Source: Rhizoclosmatium globosum
Taxonomy: Eukaryota; Chytridiomycota; Chytridiomycetes; Chytridiales; Chytriomycetaceae
Direction of reading: 5' to 3'
DNA length: 64,000 bases
NCBI GenBank assembly: GCA_002104985.1
Contig: MCGO01000022.1
Coordinates: forward strand, 248,001 to 312,000
Numbering within the stretch: position 1 is the first letter of the stretch; every line of letters begins with the position of its first letter. The position numbers and the translations under genes are program-made. The notes beneath the pieces are model-generated. The model did not search any database. It was not told the origin of the DNA and was given only the letters and a program-made list of their open reading frames with translations. Below are positions 20,257 to 31,657 of this stretch, in pieces.

Positions 20257-21781
20257 TTAACACCAAATATTCATTCTTCCACTGGCATTTCCTGAAGCAA
20301 TCAATGGTAAATATGGATGAAATACATTGACAGCAGGAATGGCAGTCAGGGAGATTTCTTGTAAGGACGCAGCTTGACTGCCATTGTTTCCTGAATAGAT
20401 ATCCACGGTTCTTTGCATATTTCCAATGACTAGTGATGAAGCTTGGCTGGTTGGTGTTCCAGAGCCAAAATAACAAGCATCTTGGCCCATCCACACAGCC
20501 TTGAACTTTTGGACCCATCTTCCAGTTTGGTTATTATGTCGGATTTTGATCAATCCTGATTCCCTCTTCTTCAAGACATTTTTCCAGAGCCCAAGAGTAT
20601 CATCAAAGGAGGTAGAAATAATATCTAGGCCCTTTGGATCCCAATATGCTGCATTGACTGAGAGATTGTGAGGAAGTACCATCAATGGTTCAATGAGAGG
20701 TGCTTCATCTTGCATATCACCAGAGAGTTTCATGTTTCGAACATCAAAGAGCTTCACTGTACGATCTAGTCCTCCAATACAGAGATATTGCTGATTGACT
20801 GGATTCAAGTGGATGGTGTTGATTTTCTTAGCAGAGAGCTGGAAAATGGTTGTGGATGGGCTTCGCAAATCAGAACAAATAGCACTCCCTGATCCATCAG
20901 ATATCCAGAGCACAGAGGAGTTTTGCTCAATATCAAAATGACTGATCATTTCATCTTGCTCTGGATGAATGAAGACATCCTCAAACTTTTGCTTCTCAAT
21001 GTCCATAAGTCGCACAGAACCATCATAGGAAGAGAGCAGCAATTTGCCACAGCTGTTTTGTTGAAATAGAATCTTGCTGATTGGTTTCTGAAAGGGCTTG
21101 AAGTTGCAAACCATAGGCACAAGCTCATCAACTTCAACACCATTCCTTATTTTTTCCTGAATTTCTTGACCTTGCTCTATTGTGTCTGAAATATTCCAAA
21201 GAACAAGATCACCCAGTTTATCTCCAACAAATGCTAAGATCTTTTCCTGACAGGGTTGTGAGATCAAATTCAAATAAGATATATCAGAAACATACCTTGG
21301 AAGGATGAAATGCAATGGAAAAGATCATCTCCTTTGTCACCTTTACTGAACCTTCAATTGGGCTTCGAAGACGATTCAATTCGGACACGGAATTGTTCTG
21401 TCCTTCGTTTGACGGGTGTTCCAGAATGAGTTTCTTTAGAGAATCGAATACATGCCCATCTTGAAAGGAAAATGGTATATCGCCTTGAACTCGGGACTGT
21501 TTGAAGCTGTCAAGTGCCAGTTGTGGTGACTTTGCAGCAGAGTCCTCCGCAGATACATCCGCTTTCAGACCTCGAGCGCGAAGAGAGAAGCGGGTTGCGA
21601 CTTTTTGCTCCTGCTCAACAGGAGCTTCCTCGGCGACTCGTCGCCGCTTCCTGGTCGGTGCGGGTTTGACAATGGGCACAACCAAGGGAGCCGGACTAAC
21701 GCCAAGACCAATCCCCAGCTCCCTCAGCATCTGATTCTGCTCGCGAATACGCTCCTCTCTTTGGCGTTCGTACTCAGACAT
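20257..21781 (-). CDS. CMR1: WD40 protein CMR1/WDR76 (DNA-damage response)
   Basis: WD40-propeller nuclear protein that in yeast and animals gathers with quality-control factors under replication stress and binds damaged DNA. One 49-base intron (21295-21247) joins FHPSK to EKILAFVGDKLG in phase. The N-terminus MSEYERQREERIREQNQML matches the family's helical start, followed by a basic patch (PTRKRRRVAEE) and a region typical of the family (RFSLRARGL, an SxRxRG-like motif). The propeller then follows: GDKLGDLVLWNI, SYDGSVRLMDIE, GGLDRTVKLFDVRN, TSFDDTLGLW. In-frame ATGs at 21799 and 21814 would extend it slightly. I chose 21781 because the conserved region starts there. The total is about 490 residues, normal for the family. 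Confidence 0.85.
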
Positions 21782-21844
21782 TTCTTCTCGGCCAAGCATT
21801 TTTGTGAATTTCAAATCTTTATCAATAGCAAGACAAAACAGGAA

Positions 21845-23647
21845 TTAATCTTCCTTCTTCTTTCCTGCTCCAGCACCTTGGGCATTCGATTCCTCAGATC
21901 CGACGCTTGCGAGTAATCCAACAACGAAACTGGATTTAAAAAATTTAGAGTTAGCGATTGGAAAGAAACCACTCACATCATGACAACAGTGAGACCCACA
22001 GTTGTCCAGAGCAACAAGTGAAAATCGGCAGAGATATCCTGTAATTATAAATAAGATAAAATAGTGTTTTTGAGGCCAATATACCTGTTTGGCACATTGA
22101 GGTCCAGCCCACAGAACCTTTCTGTGCGATCCGCCGATAATCAGTTCTCCATTGTCATCAGTGTTGTTCGTGTAACAGCTGCAGAAGAAACACGTCTGGT
22201 TAGAGTTTCGTGGGTTTCGCATTTGGGTACAGGTTCCATGGTTTGAGCAGTTTGAGTTTAAGCTAAGCATAAGAATGAGATACTTGTTTCAACCTCAGGA
22301 GAAATACTCAACGTCATACAGTCTTGGAAATACAGTGGACAGGCTGGATTTACAACGGCCAGACGCCTATCAAGATCAGGAATAGCAATATCTCTCTTGC
22401 TCACGGAGTTTGAAGAGGGCGCCAAAGCTATAATTTGGACTTGGCCTTCTGGATATAAATTGTGGAAGGTATCAATAACCTGCAAAAACAAGATGTATTA
22501 GACGTGATGTTGTCGATCAAGTAATTACCTTTGAGACAACTTCCTTGAGAACTTTAGCAGATGATTGAAATTGAGCGGATTCTTTCCCGTAGACTTCGTA
22601 AATGTTCTAAGACCGAGAATGAACAAGTTACAAAAACATTGAGCCAACTCACATTCAAGCGAGTCATGGATACAGAAAAGTAGTCCGACAAGAAGCCTTG
22701 AACATGTGGCTGAAGCATTTCTTTGGAGTCTTTTCCGAGAGCGTCAGACAAAGCGTCAACAAAATTCATTTCAACCATGAACATTTTGTCTACGTTTTCA
22801 GATTCCTTTAAAACGGTTTTACCGAATCTTTTCTCAAAGGTCTGTTTGACATTAACATAAGATGATTTACTGATCTCTTTGAGTTTCGATTTGAGGGAGG
22901 TTGTGGCGCTGTCAGGAATAGTTGCAACAGCAGCCTAAAGGAAACGGTGAGCATTGATGACACAAACTAAGGATCTTACTTCTTTCTTCAGGACCAAACG
23001 CGAAACTCCCGGAATCGAAAGAATGTTGTCATTGCAAACAGATGACACAGAAATCATGTTTGCGCGCCCAGTTCCATACTCCGAACTGATAAGCTCGATA
23101 AAATGATTCAAATAATCAGATGCGGCACTGAGTGGTGTGTGGGACGTGGAAGTGAAGGAAACCGGCAGCGGTACTTCGTCTGATGATAGAATTGTGATGA
23201 ATACACTTTTGTAGTTTGAGTTTCATTCTCACTAGTCTCCAATCCAGCCACGAGCATAACGAGACTTCCCGATGATTGGTGAAATAGATCTGGTTTCAAC
23301 GCGAGGACATGTTCGGAAGCCAAAATGTTTGAGAGGGAGTGCTGATCCTCGTCACCATCTTGGGCAGCATTGTCTGACCATCTAAACAGACGCGAGACAC
23401 CGTTTGCATGAGCGAGAACCGAAGTTAGATCGGACCAGGAGGCTGTGGCTGGTTCGAGAGGGCCGTTGGTGATTGGGGCCGGGCTCAAGTGCAGCGACAC
23501 TGTTAATCAGGTAGGTCAGAGTCAACAACCAACCCAACCCCAAAGGAAGAAGGCGACTCAAACAATTAAACAAAAGAAAAAAGACAAACCAGACGCGACG
23601 ACGGACGAGGCGACAGAGGCGGCGACAACAACAAACGAGAAGCGCAT
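21845..23647 (-). CDS. DUF3844 (Vps3844-type) EGF-like single-pass membrane protein
   Basis: Fungal ER/vacuolar membrane protein. The start at 23647 gives MRFSFVVVAASVASSVVAS, a signal peptide. Exon 1 (23647-23590) joins 23499-23233 and then 23179 onward through GT-AG introns. The luminal part includes VSLHLSPAPITNGPLEP and LKPDLFHQSSGSLVMLVAGL. Near the C-terminus lies the DUF3844 signature: an EGF-like Cys cluster (NCSNHGTCTQM, CFFCSCYTNN), then GPQCAKQDISADFHLLLW, one membrane helix (TVGLTVVMMFVVGLLASVG) and a short Lys-rich tail (GAGAGKKKED). The cellular role is not well defined, and fungal relatives are linked to vacuolar sorting. Its start codon is 42 bases from that of the divergent SNRNP40 gene. 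Confidence 0.8.
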
Positions 23648-23689
23648 CCTTCGTTTGACTTTGTTCTTTGCTTTGTTTCTTCGACAAAA
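23648..23689. promoter_or_regulatory. 42-base divergent start-to-start gap
   Basis: Everything needed to start both the DUF3844 gene (minus) and SNRNP40 (plus) must lie in these bases or inside the flanking coding sequence. The gap is pyrimidine-rich on the plus strand (TTTGACTTTGTTCTTTGC). No TATA box is seen. Confidence 0.5.
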
Positions 23690-24963
23690 ATGAAGCGCGC
23701 AAGTGCAAATGACCAGGTTGTGGCCGTGGCAAAGCGGCCCCGCGACGACCTTCAAAGTGCTGCCCTGGTCAAATCAAGCTCAAGTGGTGCCGTTATTAAA
23801 CAGGTGTGCATGTCTCGGTTTTGATGTAATCGCTCTAACTCACTCTCCAAACAAGGTCCAGCGCACTTCCTCCCTTACTGCTCCAATCATGCTCCTTACC
23901 GGCCATCAGTCGGAAGTCTTTTCTGCTAAATTCTCTCCTGATGGTTCTCACCTTGCGTCGGGCTCCTTTGACCGCCTTATTTGTTAGTCTCCCAACTGCG
24001 CATTGTTCCCAATCTCTAACGGGTCTTCTTCTTTCAGATTTATGGGATACTTACGGTGAATGTAAAAACTATAATGTCCTGAGGGGTCATAAGGGTGCGG
24101 TGCTGGAAGTTCAATGGAGTGCAGATGGAAAGCGTGTTTACTCAGCCTCCTCTGACCAAATGGTATACACAGTTTCCTCTCCTCGAAACCAAATTAAAAT
24201 TTATCTAGGTTGCTGCTTGGGATGCGGAAACTGGAGACAGGCTCAAAAAATGCAAGGGGCACACTTCGTTTGTTAATTCAGTTGCAGTCTCTCGAAATGG
24301 ACCAGAGTTAGCCGTCAGTGGAGGAGGTATCCTTCTTTCGCCTTTCGCTTCTTGCATTTGCATCCCTAATGTTTCCCAAAAGATGACAACCGAATTATAC
24401 TGTGGGACATTCGACAAAAGAATCCTGTTCATGTATTCGAAGACAAATATCAAATCACATCAGTCGTTTTCTCCAAAGATGCTTCGACAGTCTTTAGCGG
24501 CGGCATTGATAATGAAATCAAAGCGTGGGACCTCAGGAAGCCTGGACATGCATCATACACTATGCAAGGGCATTCGGACACAATTACAGGCTTAAGAGTT
24601 AGCCCCGATGGTGGAAGTTTGTTGTCAAATGCTATGGACAATACTGTACGCATTTGGGACATCAAACCATTTGCTGCCGGCAATCGCATGTTGAAATTAT
24701 TTGAAGGTGCTCCACATGGACTTGAAAAGCATTTATTGAAGCCCTGTTGGTCGTCGGATGGAGATTTTGTTGCAACCGGAAGTGCCGATCGAAGCGTGGT
24801 TGTTTGGGAGGTCCAGTCAAGAAGAATTGTATACAAACTGCCAGGCCATAAAGGCTGTGTAACCGAAGTCGACTGGCATCCAACCGAGCCTATTCTCTTG
24901 TCTTGCAGTAACGACAAAACTTTGTTCCTTGGAGAGGTGGATCCAAATGAAGTCAAAAACTAA
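23690..24963 (+). CDS. SNRNP40: U5 snRNP 40 kDa WD40 protein
   Basis: WD40 component of the U5 snRNP that binds Prp8 in the spliceosome. The start MKRASANDQVVAVAKRPRDD is followed by short introns. Blades read in order: MLLTGHQSEVFSAKFSPDG, LRGHKGAVLEVQWSADG, CKGHTSFVNSVAVSRNG, ITSVVFSKDASTVFSGG, IKAWDLRKPGHASYTMQGH, VRIWDIKPFA, RMLKLFEGAPHGLEK, and PGHKGCVTEVDWHPTEPIL. The sequence RMLKxFxGxxHxxEKxLLxxxWS is a strong family marker. The stop at 24963 overlaps an AATAAA. Length is about 345 residues, as usual. Confidence 0.9.
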
Positions 24964-25010
24964 ATAAACCTTGAATGGAGTTAAACTTTATTTTAATAAG
25001 TTTGTTTTTT

Positions 25011-27558
25011 TCAACGGGCAGGAGGCAAAGATAAAAGCTTGCTACGGATTGCATTCAATTCATCCACTAACTGCATACTCTCAATTGCAACAGTCTTGTA
25101 ATCACTTTCGGCAGTTTTAGAGACAATATCTACAAGCGTAGAACATTATTTAACTGAAGATCCACTACTCGTACTCACAGTCTTTCAGGTGGAAATTGTT
25201 GGACTCATCTGTGAAACACTAAGTTACCAACAAAACTCCAGTGACTAAAACTTACGGTGTCTCAAACGCTGTTCAAGTGCTCCCAACTGGGTGTATGTTT
25301 CATTTTCATGGATATGTGCTCGCTTTGCTTCCTGTCGACTGAGCAACGTTTTATTATAGCTTTTGAGAGTGTCCCTCTGAGTTTTCAGGAATTCTCTATC
25401 ATTCATATTTTTCTACATGAAAAGTTAAGATAACTCCTCATTTGATCCATCAAAGTGTGATATTTTACCTTCTTCATGAACTCGGCTTCTTTTTTGACAG
25501 CTTCAACGTTCGACACCTTTCTCACATCGATCTCAAGCTTTTCAATTTTATCGTTTAAGAATTGAAGCTCTGCGTTTAATTTTGTTTCAAGTTGGTTAAC
25601 TTTTTCCAAGTCTTGCAATCTTCTATCGCGTTCTGTTCTTTCAAATTAATACAAAGGCCTCCATCCAAAGATGCCTCACCAATCATTAGACCTTCTGAAG
25701 TATTTTCTGAGTTTTTCATTTCCTTTTCTTTGAACTTGAGGTCACTTTGGAGTTCCTGGTGGTCTTGCTGTGATGGAAGTTTACTGGGATCACTCTTTGC
25801 CAAATTTTTGATACGATGAAGCAACTGAACAATATCTCGTTCAATCTCGTGGTTTCTTCTTGCTGCTTCTTCCTTGCGGTCATCGAAGTTATCCAAGAAT
25901 ACTTGCATTTCTCGATCTTTTTTCACAAGTTCCTCATATTTTCCAGTTCGGTCTCCTTAAAGCAGTTTAAGTTTTACTTATTTCTGACGGTAAATTCATA
26001 CCTTGACCAGCATCAGTATCCATATCAATTTGAGAAAGTGTTTCCTTCAACTTATGCGCCTGATCTTCCAATTCTGCAATTTTACGTTCCATAGCCGAAG
26101 TTTCCTGATTATCTTCCTTCACCTGTTCCAGCAATCGACTCTTTTCCTGGGGACCGGCTTCTTTATCAAGCGCTCTTAAAGCTTCCTCCATTTCTTCTTT
26201 TTTGTTTCTGAGATTCATCAGCTTTTCGTAATAAGCGAGAGCCTTTTGCTTTCCAGAATCATGGCGTATTTCCTGCATTTAATTGGTTAAAAGTGTTGAA
26301 CATCTGAAACCAAGAGCCTCACAAGTTTCAAAGTAGATTCTTTTGTAACCAGGTCATCAAGCTCAATTTGTCGTCTATGAATCTCCTCAACATAATGAGC
26401 ATTATGGTCTTTTGCTTCCAAGTACATTGCACGACGTTCAGGATCCTGTTATGATTCATAAACATTTATAACAATGAAAAACAACTTACTAGCTCGTTGA
26501 TTTGAGCTTCAGAACGCTGTCGTTCTTCTTCAATGTTCTTTTCAATTTCGCGAACTAAAAGATCTTTCCTGTATAAAAGCGATACGTAAAAATAAAGATT
26601 AAGAACGTTATTGCTTACTGTTGTCTTTGCATAAAAATCTCGTCGAGTATCTGGCTTTCACGTTGGTTCTTACTCTTCATTTGAGCACATTGCTTCTCAA
26701 TGTCAGTCAAGTCAGAGTCCGTGTGCAGCTTGTCGATGAGCGTATTAAAGTCCCCCAGCTGCCCTTGAAGCTCACGAAGATCATTGGCAAGAATATCAGC
26801 ACTGTGGGAAATTTAATAAACAAATATGCGGTGTCGTAAGCAAATCACCGTTTCTCAAACGCGGAATAATTGCTGTTCTCTTTGTTCATAGTCTCAGCCT
26901 CTGTGCTCAGCTTATTGATTTCGTTCGTCAGCAATCCAATCTTCTGACGTAGTTCACTTTGCCAAAATGTTCGATCCTGAACCATCCTGCCATTTCCAGC
27001 TGATAAAGGGTTGTTAATATGGGGATTAAGAAATTTCCAAAAGCATCTACTTTGCATGTTTCCTTTGATTCCGCCAAGTCCTTGTTGAGTCATTGGCCGA
27101 TCAGCCACTTGAAATCCTGTTTCAAATTTGTTATTTCTCATTCGGCATGTTTGATAAGCTTACCAAAACCGCCCCGCATTCCTCCAGTCATGGGTCTTGC
27201 TGTCCCCGGTCCCCGATTGTTACCCTGCAATTGAGCGTGTTAAGAAGTTTTGGTTTTGTCATTTTCTTACAGGAGGTGGTCCTAGTCACGAATTCAGTAA
27301 GCCACAAATAAAACACCACAATTTGAAAACAGTACCTGCTCGACTTCCAGGAACAGGTGCACCTCCTCCGCGCCCGGGTCCCCAGCCTATCGTTTTATTT
27401 AGTAAACAGTCCTCACTCAAGTGTGGAATTCTACTTGACGCGTTTCCTGACCGACTACTCGGACGGTTGGCCAATGACCCTGTTGGCGGACGTCCTGAAA
27501 TGAAATCAATCTCATGCTGGGAATGCTAAAAAGGCTGTCACGCACCATACATGCTCAT
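25011..27558 (-). CDS. IFT74: Intraflagellar transport protein 74
   Basis: Subunit of the IFT-B core complex. With IFT81 it carries tubulin along axonemes, so it implies a flagellated stage. A short first exon gives MSMYG, which splices in phase to RPPTGSLANRPSSRSGN. The basic, Gly/Pro/Arg-rich N-terminal tail (GWGPGRGGGAPVPGSRAGT, FQVADRPMTQQGLGG) is typical. A long coiled coil follows with IFT74 landmarks: FWQSELRQKIGLLTNEINKL, LQGQLGDFNTLIDKLHTD, DEIFMQRQQKDLLVREIE, QVKEDNQETSAMERKIAELE and LSQIDMDTD. The C-terminus is VDELNAIRSKLLSLPPAR. There are about ten short introns. The SF3B1 stop lies only 67 bases upstream on the same strand. Confidence 0.9.
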
Positions 27559-27625
27559 GTGAGTGCTAGTTGCTGTCAAAAAATTGTCAGCTTCAAAATG
27601 AAAAGAATACTATCTTTTATTGAGT

Positions 27626-30600
27626 TCAGACAATCAAATCCAATTCATATCTGGCATACTTATTCTGGCCCTCGTTTTCCATTCGTGGATAGAAAGCAAC
27701 CAGAGTATCTTGGGATCCAATATACAGGTTATTATAAATCTTCCAATAGATTTCTCGTACACGGCGTGCAGGATGATACAGACCCTGCAAACAGTAGCTA
27801 AGAATCACAGAGGGTCCAAGAGACATTCGCATTCCTTCAATCGCATCCATTACAGCGTTAATCACATGTGGGGAAACCTCAAACACATTAGGCCAGACAA
27901 AGTTGAGCAAATGTAGCAATGCATCTTCACAACCCAAGCCGACAACACCTAGGGCAATATGTTTGACTGTTGTGCATGCAGTTTGACGATGCACCAAATC
28001 ACGATCCATCAGAGCATCTTCCAGCAAAGGCGTCACAGCGTAAATGTAGTCTTTACCCATTTCACCAACGTACTCGAACAAAAAGGACATGGACTTCAGA
28101 ACACCATTCTGCACATTCAACTCTGGAACACGGTATTCATTCATAAGCGCCGGTAAGACAGTGAAAGGTGCACAAGTCTCAGCAACAATTGCAATAGCGA
28201 CAGTTGTACAAACACGGTTCTGACGTTCTTGGACTTTCAGATTATTCAACAGAGTGGCCAAAACATCTTGGGGACCAATTGCTTTCGCGATATAACCAAA
28301 GGTATTGACTGTTGCACGACGAATTCCTTTTTTGTGTGCCTTCAACATATCCAGTAACTCAAAACAGATTCTCATCCATTCACGAGCCGATACAAATTCC
28401 GCTCCACGATCAGCAATTCTTCCAACAAGATCAATACAATTTTCTTGCACTTTTTCGTGTCTGTTCTTCAAAATTGGTGTGAGTCGAGGCAGAAGGTCTT
28501 TGATTGGCGGTGTCATTGAACTCATTCCAATTACGTTGACGATGGACTTTAGTGCGCGCAAGATAGATCCGAGAACTTCAGGGTATTCTTCTCCCAAATA
28601 CTCGTACAGCACAACTCCCAAGTGGCCCATCAGCTTTTCTTCCGCGCAAGTCTTCATTACAACAGCAATTCGGGAAATTAAATCAGCAGCCTGTTGACGA
28701 ACTTTCGCAGACTTGTTGTTGAGTCTCCAGAGAATTGTTGAACAAATTTGAGGCAAGTATGGCTTAACACGCATAGATAACGAGTTAACGACAGTTCCAA
28801 ATCCATTCAGCATAACCACATCTTCCACTGTTTGTTCTTGGAACGCATACAAGATGCCGTCAATCAAAATCTCTTCAAGCCTTTCGTCAATGTCTGCAGT
28901 TCCAAGTTCTGATACAACCTTATCGATGGTTTCCATAACCATTTTTCGATACGGCTCACTTTCGTCTTTCAAATCCTCCACAATACGGCCCACAATCTCG
29001 GTAACACCGACTTTCTGAGCCAACTCCACCGTTGTTTCAACAACTTGCTTGTAGTTTCGTCGATCCAAAGCCATTCTTCTTACCCAAAAGTGACGGAAAA
29101 ACTCTGGAAGAATCTCTGCCTTGATGTAAGCCGGTTCAACACCTTCAGTTCCTGCACATTGCTTCACAACCTTCAAGACAATCTTTTTCATTTCTTCATC
29201 AGGAGACTGAAACTCGCGAATTAACGTGGACATGACTTCCTTAGTATAGTAGTTTGCGTATTCAACGTCCATCAGGGGAATGATGTATCCAATCGCCTTC
29301 AAGAAAGCAGCCAAACCCTTTCCTCTGTGTTTCTTGATTCCGACCCACAGCGGCTTCAGCACAGAATCAAAAGACTCAATACCATATGGTGCAGCGGCTT
29401 CAGCAAGCGCCGAGATAGCCAACGCAGTGATTGTTCGCACTTTTTGTTGCTCTTCATCTTCTAACCCGTGACCAATCGCCTCAACCAAGGATTTGAGATG
29501 AGGAAGCACAGCACATCCCATTAAAATAGCGATTTGTTGGACAATCTTGATTCCAGTGTGACGGGCCTGCCATGACTTCTTTGACCGACAGACTGCCTTA
29601 AGGAAAGGAAGCAATGCAGGAATTCCAAGAGCGGATGCAACAACAGAGAACGCACGAGCAGTTGTATTACGTACATATTCGTCCACATGATCGATATCGG
29701 GTCGCATAGTGGCAATCATTGTGGCCAGTCCAGCAGCCTTACTCAAGTTACTGATAATTTCACGTCCTTCAACACGAGCATAGTAATCTTCGTCAATAAG
29801 TAAAGGTTCAATGACAACCAGGATCTTGTGCACGAAAGGACGAACCAAATCATCCAGTTTATACAGAATACGATCAATGACTTTAACCTGTGAAATTTTG
29901 TCAATAAACAGAGTATTTGCAAAAAACAAACGTACCAGCAAGTGTCGCTCCTGATCTTCCAGTGATGGGGACATGAGCAGAGGCAAAATTTGGTTGAACA
30001 AAGGACCAGCCCCAAATTCTCTAGCCTTGTCTGTGATTTGTCTCAGAGATTGCTTTCTAATAGGAGGTGTTCCGTTCTTGATTTTCAGCAACAGACGCAT
30101 GATTTTTCGTTCCTTGATTTCTTCAATATTGAGCTCCATATCGTCGCGCTCATCCAACAGCTTTCCAAAGTACTGCATATCTTCCTGTTTAAAGAATTGC
30201 AGATTTCCGATCCCAGCAATCTCAGGGGGCACTTCGAACGGCTTTTCTTGCATTTCGTCTTGCATGACGAATCCACCGCTTCCAGCCATGGGTGTTGGAG
30301 TGGCCATTAATTTACGTGCCGGAGTTCGAATAGGAACGTATGAAGAAGGAGGTTCGATGATTTTGTAACTAGAGGAAAAGTATTAGTAAGTGATGAACGT
30401 GAAAGGACAAAACTCACCCCTTATCTGGTAGAATGGAATCAAGCTCTTCGTCTGACATGGGTCTATTTCTAGCATCCAACTCCTTTTCCCATCTCAAAGC
30501 ATTACTTGCTTCAGGAGTCATAGGAATTTGCATTCCAGGAACAGGGGTCATCATACCCATACCCATATTTCCGACAGGAGTGGCAGCAAACTGGGATGCA

Positions 30601-31535
30601 TTGACGGGAGTTTCATCCCAACGCGACTTTTTACCAGGGGCGGCAGCCTTTGGAGTCGCATCCCAAGCAGTGGTAGCACCACCAGCAGAAGGATTAACTG
30701 GAGTTTCATCCCAACGATTCCTCTTTCGTGCAGCAACAGGCGCTGATGCTGGCTCTGCATCATCGTCCCACTTGCTCTTTTTTGGAGCATCATCATCCTG
30801 TTCCCAATCCGACTTCTTTTCTTCCTGAGAGGCAGCAGGTTGGTCCCATCGACGTTTGCGTGCAGGAGGAGCATCACTAGAAGGCTCTCCAGCAGTTGGT
30901 CGTTCTCCAGTGATGATACGATGAGCTTCCTGAGCTGCAGCTTCTCGCTCAGCCTGTTCGGCCTCCTTCTTCTTTTCTTCAATCTTGCGCTTGAGGCGGT
31001 CATGCTCCCTGTCGAGTTCGGCTTCGCGCATGACCTCTGCGTAAGAGCGGGCAGCTTCTGACGAGTTTTCAGCGTTGAACTGGTCCTTGCGCTCTGGAGA
31101 CAGAGTTCTGTTGAGGCGGCGCTTGCGGTAGTCGTCTTCGCGGTCGGCAATGCGGCGCGAAGAACCAGCCATCATTGCACTACTGTCATCGGCTGAGGCG
31201 TCGGCAACATCGAGCAGCGCGTTCTTTGGTGCTGAAAAGGAGGCAAGGCCCCGTGCCTTTGCGCCGTAGTCAGCATCGGCATCAGCATCGTCCTGGCCAA
31301 AGTCGTAGTCGTCGAGGTCCACTTTGTTGTCAAAGAGCTCCTTGTCGAACGAGACTCCCGCGAGCCCAACCTTGTCTGGGTTCTCGTATGTCTGCCCCGC
31401 CAGCTTGACCGTGTTCCGTGCGAGCCGCCGCGCCTCTTGCGCACGTCGGATTTCGTCGTCGAGGTCGTCTGAGTTGGTTGTAGTTGTAAGTGTTTGCGTG
31501 TGTGTGAAGTGGGTGCGCAGTCTCTCACCTTCCAT
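27626..31535 (-). CDS. SF3B1: Splicing factor 3b subunit 1 (SF3B1 / Hsh155)
   Basis: Core HEAT-repeat protein of the U2 snRNP SF3b complex that clamps the branch-point helix. A 7-base first exon (ATGGAAG, 31535-31529) joins 31468 to give [17 protein letters not shown]. Two more short introns lie at about 30417-30369 and 29935-29888. The N-terminal region carries repeated RWDxTP-type motifs (KRRWDQP, NRWDETP, SRWDETP), which bind U2AF-homology-motif partners. The HEAT domain is nearly identical to known SF3B1 over long stretches, for example [20 protein letters not shown] (containing the Lys equivalent to human K700), [38 protein letters not shown] and [18 protein letters not shown]. Length is about 1270 residues. 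The intron before exon 3 contains an unusually good TACTAATAC branch site. Confidence 0.96.
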
Positions 31536-31657
31536 TTCGCAACTTTTTGTTTTGAAGAAGGGCCGACTCAAAACAGTCGTCGAATTGTCGAGTTCCTCGA
31601 ACTTTGCCGGCTGCGTATTCTTTGATTCGCGGGTATTCTGTCATCTCCATAATTCTG

